Assembly (NCBI RefSeq): GCF_014873145.1
Contig: NZ_JADBEK010000001.1
Coordinates: forward strand, 868,001 to 932,000
Origin: Nonomuraea angiospora
GTDB taxonomy: Bacteria > Actinomycetota > Actinomycetes > Streptosporangiales > Streptosporangiaceae
Length of the DNA: 64,000 bases
Direction: 5' to 3'
Made by a program: the position numbers and the translations under genes. Below are positions 34,916-43,350 of this stretch, piece after piece (position 1 is the stretch's first letter; each line of letters opens with the position of its first letter). The notes under the pieces are model-generated. The model did no database searches, was not told the DNA's origin, and was given only the letters and a program-made list of their open reading frames with translations.

Positions 34916-35197
34916 GCCGTCGGCGTAGTGCTGCTGGCCGTCGACTTCCAGGACGACACGGGTACTGTGCGGCGGGAGCAGCGAGAAGTCCATGCGCTCG
35001 CGTCCCAGCACGCTGTCCTTGCCGCCTCGCTGCCTTCGGGTCTGTGGGTCGCAGTGCAAGTACACCTGCGGGATGAGGGCGGGGCAGCGCACAGGGACTG
35101 GCGGTCGCGTCCGATCGAACTGCTCTTGGGCCGCGACGCCGGTGGGAGGCATCGCGCCGTCCATGAGATCGCGGCCGGACAAAAGGTCAAGGATGTT
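34916..35197 (-). pseudogene. Fragment of a restriction-endonuclease-like / defence-type protein
   Basis: The minus-strand frame contains ALIPQVYLHCDPQTRRQRGG, RERMDFSLLPPH and RVVLEVDGQQHYAD, the (D/E)-x-D-G-x-x-H nuclease-like core of a family of actinobacterial hypothetical proteins often near defence genes. The start and the C-terminal third are lost; the frame runs into unrelated Arg/Gly-rich sequence. Confidence 0.5.
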
Positions 35198-35245
35198 AGA
35201 TTGTCGGGCGATTGATGTTGATCTGACAGCAGAGGCGTGACTCAC

Positions 35246-35551
35246 GTGGCAGGGTTTGAGATCTACTTCGATGCGCTCGAGGAGTGTGCCACCAAGGCCA
35301 AGGGAGTCGCGAACCAGTTCAAGAGCGCGGCGGAGGACGGTCCCACGACCGTCAGCACCTCCTGCTTCGGCGGCCTGGAGAACGTCTCCGACAAGCTGGC
35401 CAAGGCCGTCAACGACTTCGAGGCGAAGATCGACACCGAGATACGCCATGCGCAGCGGAACCTGACCAAGGTCGAGGCGGCCATCCACCAGGTCGTCCAG
35501 AACGTCCGCAAGGCCGACCTCCCCGACGTTCCCCGGACGGAGCGGGTGTGA
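35246..35551 (+). CDS. WXG100-like small helical protein
   Basis: 101 aa from GTG 35246, chosen for AGAGG about ten bases upstream over GTG 35237. Two amphipathic helices (about 8-30 and 50-90) around the turn STSCFGGLENV give the helical hairpin of ESX substrates, although the W-x-G is replaced by FGG. The stop overlaps the next start in GTGA, so it is coupled to a WXG-NlpC/P60 protein, its probable heterodimer partner for type VII export. No ESX machinery is in the window. Confidence 0.65.
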   Translation: MAGFEIYFDALEECATKAKGVANQFKSAAEDGPTTVSTSCFGGLENVSDKLAKAVNDFEAKIDTEIRHAQRNLTKVEAAIHQVVQNVRKADLPDVPRTERV

Positions 35552-36696
35552 CGGACATCTGGGACCAGTACCTCAGCCCCATCCAGCGCGTCATCGACGA
35601 CCTGAGCGGCGACCAGGCCCAGATCTCCAAGATCTCGGGGCAGTGGCGGACGCTGGCGGGCGACCTCACCACGGAGACCGGCGTGATCAAACGCGCGGTC
35701 AACAGGGTGGACAGCGCGTGGAACGGCGCCGCCGCCGAAAATTTCGCCACGTACATGGCCAGGTATCCCGAGTCCGGTACGGCACTGAGTGAGGCCCTGA
35801 CCAGCTGCGCCGGCAAGCTGGATGCCGCCGGGACCGCACTGGAGACGGCCAAGGGCGAGGTCCAAGCCCTCTACCGGGAGAAGCGCGCCTGGCTGGACGA
35901 GCAGCGCAGCGACCCCGACAGCACCACGATCTCGATGACGAGCATCAGGTCCCAGGTGTCCGACGCCCTCGAACGGGCCAAGGCGCACACGGACAAGGCC
36001 GCCGAGGTTCTCGGTCAGGCCACCAGCGAGATCGGCAAACACCTCGGCGAGGTACGGTTCTTCACCGGTATCCCCGCTCCCGGCGATCAGGACTTCGTCC
36101 CGGGCAACAAGTCGGGGATGCCCTGGATCCCCGACCCGGACTTCCGGCCGCACACCCCGAAGACGCAGCTGGCGTCCTACAACGGCAACGGCAACGGCCT
36201 GCCGACCGGCGATGGCATCGGGAACGGCGTCAACGGGGCGGGCGGCGCCGGCAGCAGCGGTGGTGGTGGCGGTGGCGGCGCGCCTTCGCTGGCCGTCCCG
36301 CCGAACGCCCACAGCCTGGCGCCCAACCCTCGTGCCCAGGCCGTCATCGACTACGCCCTCAAGCAGCTCGGCGACCCCTACGTGTGGGGAGCGACGGGAC
36401 CCGGCTCCTTCGACTGCTCCGGACTGACCCTGCGCGCGTACGAGGCCGCGGGGACCACCATCCCTCGGGTCGCGCACGATCAGTGGCTGCGCGGGCCGCG
36501 TATCCCTGATGGCAACGCGCAGCCCGGAGACCTTGTGTTCTTCGACAACAACGGTGACGGCACGGCTGACCATGTGGGCATCGTGCTCGACCCCGACAAG
36601 GGCACGATGATCCACGCGCCCAGACCGGGCTCCGAAGTCAAGATCGCCCCGTACAGCCGTACCCCCATGGGCTTCACCCGGCCGGGAACGAGCTGA
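35548..36696 (+). CDS. WXG100-domain NlpC/P60 peptidoglycan hydrolase
   Basis: 382 aa from GTG 35548. Residues about 10-180 are helical with a WNGAAAENF turn, a WXG100/LXG-like export domain; about 214-248 is a Gly/Asn-rich linker; about 255-380 is NlpC/P60 with Cys290 in SFDCSGLTLRAYEAAG, His342 in ADHVGIVLD and His356. It should cut muropeptide stem peptides (D-Glu to diamino acid). There is no Sec signal, so the helical domain, paired with the small upstream protein, is expected to drive type VII secretion. Confidence 0.85.
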   Translation: MTDIWDQYLSPIQRVIDDLSGDQAQISKISGQWRTLAGDLTTETGVIKRAVNRVDSAWNGAAAENFATYMARYPESGTALSEALTSCAGKLDAAGTALETAKGEVQALYREKRAWLDEQRSDPDSTTISMTSIRSQVSDALERAKAHTDKAAEVLGQATSEIGKHLGEVRFFTGIPAPGDQDFVPGNKSGMPWIPDPDFRPHTPKTQLASYNGNGNGLPTGDGIGNGVNGAGGAGSSGGGGGGGAPSLAVPPNAHSLAPNPRAQAVIDYALKQLGDPYVWGATGPGSFDCSGLTLRAYEAAGTTIPRVAHDQWLRGPRIPDGNAQPGDLVFFDNNGDGTADHVGIVLDPDKGTMIHAPRPGSEVKIAPYSRTPMGFTRPGTS

Positions 36697-36873
36697 CCCC
36701 GGGGCACGAGATCTGGCCGTCGGGAACCCTGCGCGTGCCCTCGGCGAGCCCGGGGGTGCGGCTTCAGTCCTTCCGGGCGTCTTGCCGGACGGTCGGCCTG
36801 GCATGCACCGCGCCCTGTCACACCCGCAGGCTAGATTCACTCCAGCCATACTTGATCTTCACTTACCACTTGG

Positions 36874-37602
36874 ATGTACGGAATGCACCCCCTCATCGTC
36901 GCCTTAGCCCTTGTCACCGCCGCTCCCGCCACCGCCCACGCCCAGACGGCCGAACCAGACCCGGTCGCGGGCCTGCGGTCGCTGCTCGCCCGCGGCGCCG
37001 GCGCGACGGCCGAGTTCTACGGCCAGGCCTCCACGGACCTGTCCAAGGAGGTGCTACTGAGCAACGGCAGGCGCACCGTCATCGGGAGCGGCATGGGAGT
37101 GCGCGGAACCGGCAAGGTCAAGCTGGGCCCGGCCGGCGTGATCGCCTCGGAGCACACCCGGCAGCTCGGCGTGGGCGGCAAGGAACTGATGGTGGAGGCG
37201 GCATCCAAGGACCCCTACTTCGCCGGCGTGATCGCCACGGTGGGGACGCTGCGCACCGTCAGCGTGGGTGGCTGGCAGTACCAGCTCGCGCCGGGGGCGA
37301 AGACCTGGGTGCGCACCGGCCGCGCCAGCGGCGCCGCGGCCGCGTACGGCGACCAGTTCATCAACGTCCTGGAGATGGCAACGCTGCGCAAGCTGCTGGC
37401 CACCAAGACCCGCAAGAGCGTCGCGCCGTGGCTCAAGGATCACACCACCGGCCGCAAGCAGCGGATCTACACCCTGACCGGGACGATCAAGCTCAAGGAG
37501 CTGTATCGCGTCTCTCCCAGCTTCCGAGAGGCCGCGGGGACGGCGGCGTCCCTCGGGACGTCTGAGGTGACATGGACGTACATGTACGACGACCGCGGAT
37601 GA
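36874..37602 (+). CDS. Secreted protein, probably truncated by an in-frame TGA
   Basis: 242 aa from ATG 36874 (ATG 36883 possible), with signal peptide to about AHAQTA. The mature part (GLRSLLARGAGATAEFYGQA ... VSVGGWQYQLAPGAKTWV) resembles secreted or lipoprotein-type LolA-like actinobacterial proteins of unknown function. The frame stops at TGA 37600-37602, but coding continues in the same frame to 37812, so this is likely a gene with a nonsense mutation. Confidence 0.65.
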   Translation: MYGMHPLIVALALVTAAPATAHAQTAEPDPVAGLRSLLARGAGATAEFYGQASTDLSKEVLLSNGRRTVIGSGMGVRGTGKVKLGPAGVIASEHTRQLGVGGKELMVEAASKDPYFAGVIATVGTLRTVSVGGWQYQLAPGAKTWVRTGRASGAAAAYGDQFINVLEMATLRKLLATKTRKSVAPWLKDHTTGRKQRIYTLTGTIKLKELYRVSPSFREAAGTAASLGTSEVTWTYMYDDRG

Positions 37603-37812
37603 CCGTACCGGGTCGGCTGGCGCTTCTACGCGCACCCGCGGCCCGAGGTCCCGGGGCTCGGACATGACCGGATCCTGCGGGGGCACCTGGCCACGCAGTA
37701 CCGGAACTGGGACAGGCCGATGACGATCATCGCGCCCCAGGCGAAGCCGGGCCGGGGACTCGCGGTGGACGACCTCGCCGACGTCCTCAGCGCCCCCGAG
37801 CGCCGCAAGTGA
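37603..37812 (+). pseudogene. In-frame continuation of the secreted protein after TGA
   Basis: Directly after the TGA the same frame reads PYRVGWRFYAHPRPEVPGLG ... RGHLATQYRNWDRPMTIIAP, 69 codons to TGA 37810-37812, with strong third-position GC. The codon before PYRVGW was probably TGG or CGA. It has no start or ribosome site of its own. Confidence 0.6.
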
Positions 37813-37928
37813 GGAACGAGCTGTAGTCGCTTGGAGCGACAGGGGAACGGGCGCTCGCCGCGCCGCCCTGCGCCTGATCGGCCGGACAAGGGCGGGGGCG
37901 ATGGTCGCCCCCGCCCTCCCTTGGCTGC

Positions 37929-39536
37929 TCAGGGGTTGCCGTACTTCTTGACGAACTGGTAGTACGTCCACGCCCATGCCCTGCAGTCGGGCCGGACCAG
38001 AATGAAGTAGCCGCCGCACACCTTGTCGCGCATCGTGATGTAGAACCGGTTGTCCACATCAAGCTTTCGCGTACGGGTGTTGTCGAGGTAGTACTTGTAC
38101 TTCTTCTTCTGGTTGGCGATCAGCCCGTATCCGTAGTCGTGGGAGTCGCAGGCCGGCCGCATATCGAAATTGTGGGGCTTGTCCGGAGACTTCGTGCAGT
38201 GGTCGTAGTAGATGCCCCTGACCTTGAAGCCGCTGGCGGTCCGTTTCCAGTCGGGCTTGCGCCATTTGCCGCCGTGCCAGGCCCAGGCAGAGCAGCCCGA
38301 CTTCGTGTACCACATCCAGGTGACAGCGGTGTTGCACTTCTTCGGGTAGGACTGCGGGGGGTCCACGCCGTCCGGCAGGAAGTCGCCGGCCGGCGGCTCG
38401 GTGGCGTTCGGGTCGTCGAGCCCGGCCGCGCCCTCGGTGGGCCCGCCGTTGGCCGGCATGTCGGTGCCGGTGGCGACCACCTGGGGAGCGGCGGCGCCCG
38501 CCGGGAACGACAGCTGCCACCCGCCGCTGGTGACGGACTCGATCGACGACAGGCGCCCCACCGAGTCGTAGGCGTAGGTCCCCTGGACGGCGCCCACGCT
38601 GGGATCGCTCATGGTGCGCAGCAGGCCGTTCAGGTCGTAGGCGTAGGCCGCCTCGATCTGCGGCGCGTCGGTTCCGTAGGTGACCGCCACCTCCTTGAGC
38701 CGGCCCGCGTAGTCGCCGTTGGAGGCGCTGGTGGCGGTGGTGGCCGTGGCGTAGGTGAACCTGGTGACGGACGCGGGGGTCGCGGTGCCGGCCGGCTCCT
38801 TCACGGTGCTGACGCGGCCCTGGGCGTCGTAGGTGATCGTGGACTTGCCGAAGGCGGTGCTGCCCACATCGGTCACCCGCCAGGGGTCGGCGCTCGGCGC
38901 CCCGGCCGGCCGGGCCCAGGTGTAGGTGAGCTGGAGGTCGCCGGTGCTGATGGGGGTGCCGTCGTCGGTGGCGAAGGTGTCGTCGCCCGCCTCCACGGGG
39001 CCCGGATCCGTCACGAGCGTCTCGACCGTCGTGGTGCGCATCGCCCCGATGACCGCGTCCCACCTGGTGGTTTCGGTGATCTTGGACCCGCCGGCGGCCT
39101 CGTAGGTCTGGACGCCGCCGCCGTCGGGGAAGGAGACGCTGCTCTTCAGGGAGTAGCTGGTCGAGGTGCCTTCGTCGAGTTCCGTGACGACGATGGTGCC
39201 GTTCTGGTTCTCGAGTTTGCGGTTGATCTGGCCGCCGGCGATCTCGGCCTGCCAGCCTGGCCCGAAGACGCCCAGCTCAGGGCGGGTCGCCGGGGCCGAC
39301 TGCGGCCGGGCCAGATCACCGGCGGTCAGGGCCACGCCGTGCTTGCGGCTGATCGCGCCCGCGGACACGTCCAGCTCGGTGAGCCTGAAGGTCTTGGTGT
39401 CGGAGGAGTACTGGCCGGGGCCGATCTCCTGGACGTTGGCCGGTGGCGGGTCGTCGAGCGCGGCGGCGGAGACCGGCGGGGAGAGGAAGGGGAGCAGCAT
39501 CGCCGAGACGGCGACGGGGAGCGCTAATCGGCGCAA
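37929..39536 (-). CDS. Secreted YD-repeat protein with C-terminal phospholipase A2 domain
   Basis: 535 aa from TTG 39536, preceded by TGGAGG and six bases; GTG 39575 and TTG 39608 are weaker. A Sec signal (RRLALPVAVSAMLLPFLSPP) is followed by an RHS-like region with YD-type repeats (YDAQGRVSTVKEP, YAYDLNGLLRTMSDP, YAYDSVGRLSSI). The last 130 residues are a prokaryotic phospholipase A2: Ca-site NFDMRP and catalytic PACDSHDYGYG with His near 466 and Asp near 467, followed by more cysteines. The layout, shell repeats plus a lipolytic tip, suggests an exported toxin or processed enzyme. No immunity gene is obvious. Confidence 0.82.
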   Translation of the reverse strand: MRRLALPVAVSAMLLPFLSPPVSAAALDDPPPANVQEIGPGQYSSDTKTFRLTELDVSAGAISRKHGVALTAGDLARPQSAPATRPELGVFGPGWQAEIAGGQINRKLENQNGTIVVTELDEGTSTSYSLKSSVSFPDGGGVQTYEAAGGSKITETTRWDAVIGAMRTTTVETLVTDPGPVEAGDDTFATDDGTPISTGDLQLTYTWARPAGAPSADPWRVTDVGSTAFGKSTITYDAQGRVSTVKEPAGTATPASVTRFTYATATTATSASNGDYAGRLKEVAVTYGTDAPQIEAAYAYDLNGLLRTMSDPSVGAVQGTYAYDSVGRLSSIESVTSGGWQLSFPAGAAAPQVVATGTDMPANGGPTEGAAGLDDPNATEPPAGDFLPDGVDPPQSYPKKCNTAVTWMWYTKSGCSAWAWHGGKWRKPDWKRTASGFKVRGIYYDHCTKSPDKPHNFDMRPACDSHDYGYGLIANQKKKYKYYLDNTRTRKLDVDNRFYITMRDKVCGGYFILVRPDCRAWAWTYYQFVKKYGNP

Positions 39537-39824
39537 GGGGTGCCTCCAGGTAAAGGGAGAAAGTGATTTGATCACCTGGAGAGTAGAGGCTGATAAACCG
39601 CTCGACAAGAGCTGGACAATTTCCTGGAAGGGTGTTCAAATCGCCTACGAAGCCATGTCGTGAATGTAATTTATTCGTGCGTTCGTGCAGGTCGCCGGGC
39701 TGGATGTAATTTTGTGGCGAATTTATGGCGATTCTGTGGAGGCTTTGTGAATAATGACGTGAAGTGTATTCGGTTCCGTATGTGGTGGCCCGGACCACAT
39801 CCCGTGCCCTAGGATCGTGAGCCT

Positions 39825-40385
39825 ATGAGCCAATTGCCCACGCTGTCCGCCACAGAAATCCCTTCGGAACGGCTCCTGCTGCGCAAGGCGCACGCCGCCG
39901 ACCGTGAAGGCATCATCGAGCTGATGACCGATCCCGAGGTCCAGGCATACCTCGGTGGCCCCCGGCCGCGCGGTGACGTCGAGCAGCACTTCGACGCGGT
40001 CATGACCGCCGACGCCACACCCAGGCCCGGCAACTATGTCATCGCGGACGGCACGACGGACCGGCTGATCGGAACACTGATGCTCGCCCGCCGTTCGGCC
40101 GATCGACCGGGGCGTGTCACCGAGGACGGCGAGGAGCTGGAACTGGGCTATGTGCTGCGGCGCAGCGCGTGGGGCGCGGGATTCGCCTTCGAGGCCACAA
40201 CGGTCGCGTTGCGCGCCGCGGCCGACGAACTTCCCGACCAGCCGGTCTTGATCGTGACCCAGACCGCGAACACGCGATCTCTGAAACTCGCCGCCCGCCT
40301 TGGCTTCCGCCCCGTCAGCACATTCGAGGAGTTCGACGCCGAGCAGACCCTCTGCACCGCTCCCTTGTCCGTGTTCCGAACCTGA
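39825..40385 (+). CDS. GNAT-family N-acetyltransferase (RimJ-like)
   Basis: 186 aa. The Acetyltransf_3 pattern is complete: SERLLLRKAHAADREGIIEL, the beta4 ELGYVLRRSAWGAGFAFEAT acetyl-CoA loop and the TANTRSLKLAARLGFRPVST helix. It acetylates an amino group, perhaps of a protein N-terminus or small amine. Monocistronic, convergent with the membrane operon, with only six bases between the stops. Confidence 0.88.
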   Translation: MSQLPTLSATEIPSERLLLRKAHAADREGIIELMTDPEVQAYLGGPRPRGDVEQHFDAVMTADATPRPGNYVIADGTTDRLIGTLMLARRSADRPGRVTEDGEELELGYVLRRSAWGAGFAFEATTVALRAAADELPDQPVLIVTQTANTRSLKLAARLGFRPVSTFEEFDAEQTLCTAPLSVFRT

Positions 40386-40391
40386 TCTGTA

Positions 40392-41084
40392 TCAGCGCCG
40401 CAGGTCCCGTCCCGCGAGAACGAGCCAGAGGTACGGCAGCGGCAGCATCGCCAGCCAGAACAGGTGCGCCTCGTTCCAGTACCCGAACCCGCACGTCGGC
40501 GGCCAGAGCCGGACCTGCTGCGGCAGCAGGATGGTCCCCAGCACCATGGCCAGCTGGACCACCACGGCGGCCATGGCGGCCTGCCGTCCGGGCGCGAGCC
40601 GCACGGCCGTCGCCGCGGCGGCCAGCGCGATGCCGAGGCAGACGCCCACCTCGATGAGCAGGTCGCCGACCGGGAACAGGGAGCCCTCCGGCAGGCGGGT
40701 CAGGACGTAGGAGAAGGCGGCCAGCCAGATCGCGATCGCGGCGGCACCGGGCAGCAGACAGCGCAGCGCCTGGCGCACCCATCGGGGGACCGCCGCGGCG
40801 CCGAGGTCGGCGGACATGGCATCGACCAGCCCGAAGGCCGCCGCCGCGCCCAGCAGGGTGCCACAGATGCGCATGAGCACGAGCGCGTCACCCCCGGGAA
40901 GCGCCTCCCCGTACCGCACCAGGCTCACCAACCCGGCGGTGAAGGCGGCGACCAGGACCAGCGGCGCCCAATCGATGGCCCGGGCGAGCGGCCCCACCAG
41001 CAGCAGCACCACCCGCCGGCGGGACGGCGGCGAGGCGAACGAGGGTGCGGCGGTCTGCTGCCGGGCGGGCAGGGTCACATGCAT
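40392..41084 (-). CDS. Integral membrane protein of an ABC operon
   Basis: 230 aa with six predicted TM helices and no recognised domain. ATG 41084 has GGGAG seven bases upstream and overlaps the preceding permease gene by ten bases, so it is co-translated. As the last gene in the ECF/ABC operon it is probably a second membrane subunit of the transporter. It ends with a conserved-looking RLWPPTCGFGYWNEAHLFWL. Confidence 0.7.
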   Translation of the reverse strand: MHVTLPARQQTAAPSFASPPSRRRVVLLLVGPLARAIDWAPLVLVAAFTAGLVSLVRYGEALPGGDALVLMRICGTLLGAAAAFGLVDAMSADLGAAAVPRWVRQALRCLLPGAAAIAIWLAAFSYVLTRLPEGSLFPVGDLLIEVGVCLGIALAAAATAVRLAPGRQAAMAAVVVQLAMVLGTILLPQQVRLWPPTCGFGYWNEAHLFWLAMLPLPYLWLVLAGRDLRR

Positions 41085-42517
41085 GGCGTGGCTCCCATCG
41101 GCGCGTTGAACTCGCGTCCCAGCCCGAGCAGCGGCAGGGCCTGGTCGATCGTGGTGGAGGGCTTCATGAGCGTGTCCCAGTTGGCCTGGACCTTCTGGCG
41201 GGAGCCGGGGGAGGCCAGCAGCAGCTTGGCGTAACCGACCTCGGCCGGGCCCCAGTCCAGACCGGACAGGCGTCCTTGATGACTGTCGACATAGAGCTGC
41301 CGCCGGGCCTCGGGAGGGGAGACCTGGCCGATGAGCCAGAGCGCCACCACCGTGCGGGCCTGACCGCGCACGTCACACAGCGCGGCGCGCCGGGAGGGGG
41401 TGAAGTGCTTGACGGCCGAGTCGTACAGCCCGGTCGTCCAGAAGGCCACGTCCTCGGCCAGCACCCTGCGCTGGTCGGGATGCCCCCAGCTCATCGGCGG
41501 CTGGACCTCGCCGGGAGCGTCGGCGAAGCTCCAGCTCATGCTCATCTGCCGCACCTGGGGCGCCCGGGTGCGCGGCGCGGCGGGCAGCGCCGCCACGACC
41601 GGCTGGACCGCCTGTTCCCACAGCGGGATCCACGGTTCGTAACCGGGAAAGGCACAGTAGGTGAGCCCCTGGCGCTTCGTGCAGCGGTGGGCGCCGGGGC
41701 CGAAGTAGCGCTCGCGCACGCGGGAGTCCACATGGTCGAGCGTCAGCGTCACGTTCGTGGGGAACTGCGCCGGGGGCCGGGTGGACGCCGCGGTGGCCCC
41801 CGTTGGCACCGCGACGGCCAGCCCCATCACCACGGCCACGGCGGGCGCCGGCCGTACCCTGTGTCTGAGCAGCGCGATCCCGCCGAAGACGGCCGCGGCG
41901 GCGAGCACGTACACCAAGTGGAGCGCGGACGGTCGGTCGGGCCAGTCCGGCCGGTGGACCTGCATCACCGGCAGCAGCCAGCCGGCCTGGCGGTTCGAGG
42001 TGTTGGTGAAGATGAGGAAGCCGAGCACGGCCACCACCAGCGGCCCGGCGATCAGCCACCGCGCCCAGCGGCCGACGGCCACGCCCAGCGTCGCGGCGAG
42101 CACGGCGGCGGCCACCGCCGTCAGCGGCTCCCATGGGTCCAGCCGGCCTCCGGCGGGGCCGCTCAGCAGCCGGATCGCCAGGTAGCCGCCCATGGCCGCC
42201 GCCGCCGCGACCCCTGCGACCAGCGGTGCGGCCAGCAGCAGGGCGCGCGTGCGGTGCTCGGCCCGCCCGGGCAGGCCCGCGAGGCTCTCGGGCATGCCGT
42301 GCCGCCCGTCGCGCGAGGTGGCCAGGCCGGCCACGATCAGGACCGCCGCACCGAGGCAGGTGGCCAGCCCGGTGGCGTTGATCGGGTCCATCGTGAGGTC
42401 GGGCTGCTGGTCCCAGCTGAGGAAGGTCTGCAGCGCCAGCACCAGGACGGTCGCGCCCCACACCAGCGGGTGCCGCACCAGCCTGCGCGCCTCGAACAGG
42501 AACAGCCGCCGCGTCAC
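41075..42517 (-). CDS. ABC-2-type transporter permease subunit
   Basis: 480 aa from GTG 42517. The first 40 residues (TRRLFLFEARRLVRHPLVWG) and following six TM helices up to about 250 look like an ABC-2 permease; the last 230 residues form an extracytoplasmic domain (VRERYFGPGAHRCTKRQGLT ... PGYEPWIPLWEQAV) of unknown type. Its start overlaps the ATPase stop in GTGA, so these two subunits are coupled. Substrate unknown; the family often exports antibiotics or peptides. Confidence 0.75.
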   Translation of the reverse strand: MTRRLFLFEARRLVRHPLVWGATVLVLALQTFLSWDQQPDLTMDPINATGLATCLGAAVLIVAGLATSRDGRHGMPESLAGLPGRAEHRTRALLLAAPLVAGVAAAAAMGGYLAIRLLSGPAGGRLDPWEPLTAVAAAVLAATLGVAVGRWARWLIAGPLVVAVLGFLIFTNTSNRQAGWLLPVMQVHRPDWPDRPSALHLVYVLAAAAVFGGIALLRHRVRPAPAVAVVMGLAVAVPTGATAASTRPPAQFPTNVTLTLDHVDSRVRERYFGPGAHRCTKRQGLTYCAFPGYEPWIPLWEQAVQPVVAALPAAPRTRAPQVRQMSMSWSFADAPGEVQPPMSWGHPDQRRVLAEDVAFWTTGLYDSAVKHFTPSRRAALCDVRGQARTVVALWLIGQVSPPEARRQLYVDSHQGRLSGLDWGPAEVGYAKLLLASPGSRQKVQANWDTLMKPSTTIDQALPLLGLGREFNAPMGATPCM

Positions 42518-43350
42518 GCCGCCTCCCCGAGCAGCATGAGATAGCCGTCCTCGACACCGGGCGTCGCCGCGTCCGCCGCCGGCGGCCGCGCGCCGAGCGT
42601 GCGGTAGCGGCCGTCAGCGGTCCGCCAGAACAGCTCCGACGTGGCGGGCGGCGCGTCCGACAACCACACCCGGCCCTGCGCCACGGCCGCGAGCTGGCCA
42701 GGCGTGCCGTCGAAGACCGCCCGGCCGTCTCGCATGACCACCACCCGCCCGCACAGCGCGGCGACGTCTTCGGTCTGGTGCGTGGACAACACGACGGTAC
42801 GGCTCTCGCCGAGCCGCGAGACCAACGCGCGGAAGGCCATCCGCTGCTCCGGGTCCAGACCCACGGTCGGCTCGTCGAGAATGAGCAGGTCCGGCCGGCC
42901 CAGCAGCGCCTGGGCCAGCGCGAGCCGCTGTCGCATGCCGCCCGACAGCCTGCGCACCTTCGTCCGTGCCTGATCGGTGAGGTCCACCTCGGCCAGGACC
43001 CGGCGTACCTCGGCGTGCCGGTGCTCGCGGTCGGTCAGCTCCTTGAGGATCGCCACGTAGTCCACGAGGTCGAAGGCGGTGAAATGCGGGTAGGCGCCGG
43101 GGCTCTGCGGCAGGTAGCCGAGCCTGCGCCGCAGCGCTGTCCGCTGCCGGCGGTCGGCCGGGTCCAGGCCGAAGGCGTCCACCGTGCCCCCGTCGGGAGC
43201 AAGGGTGGTGGCCAGGCAGCGCAGCAGCGTGGTCTTGCCGGCGCCGTTCGGGCCGAGCAGGCCGGTCACGCCGGTGCCGAGCGTCAGGTCGAGGCCATCG
43301 AGTGCCCGCTTGGCGCCGTACGTCTTGGTCAGTTCCTTGATCTGGATCAT
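42514..43350 (-). CDS. ABC transporter ATP-binding protein
   Basis: 278 aa. Walker A GPNGAGKT (33-40), Q-loop YLPQSPGAYPHFTAF, signature RLSGGMRQRLALAQALL, Walker B LLILDEPTVGLD and the H-switch VVLSTHQTEDV are all intact. It belongs to the drug/lantibiotic exporter ATPase group. ATG 43350 overlaps the upstream anti-sigma-like gene in ATGA. It energises the permease encoded next. Confidence 0.93.
   Translation of the reverse strand: MIQIKELTKTYGAKRALDGLDLTLGTGVTGLLGPNGAGKTTLLRCLATTLAPDGGTVDAFGLDPADRRQRTALRRRLGYLPQSPGAYPHFTAFDLVDYVAILKELTDREHRHAEVRRVLAEVDLTDQARTKVRRLSGGMRQRLALAQALLGRPDLLILDEPTVGLDPEQRMAFRALVSRLGESRTVVLSTHQTEDVAALCGRVVVMRDGRAVFDGTPGQLAAVAQGRVWLSDAPPATSELFWRTADGRYRTLGARPPAADAATPGVEDGYLMLLGEAA

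Noticed and set aside
37600..37602. Selenocysteine or programmed read-through at the in-frame TGA
   Set aside because: No SECIS-like hairpin is apparent directly after the TGA, and the protein family is not known to contain selenocysteine; a nonsense mutation is simpler.
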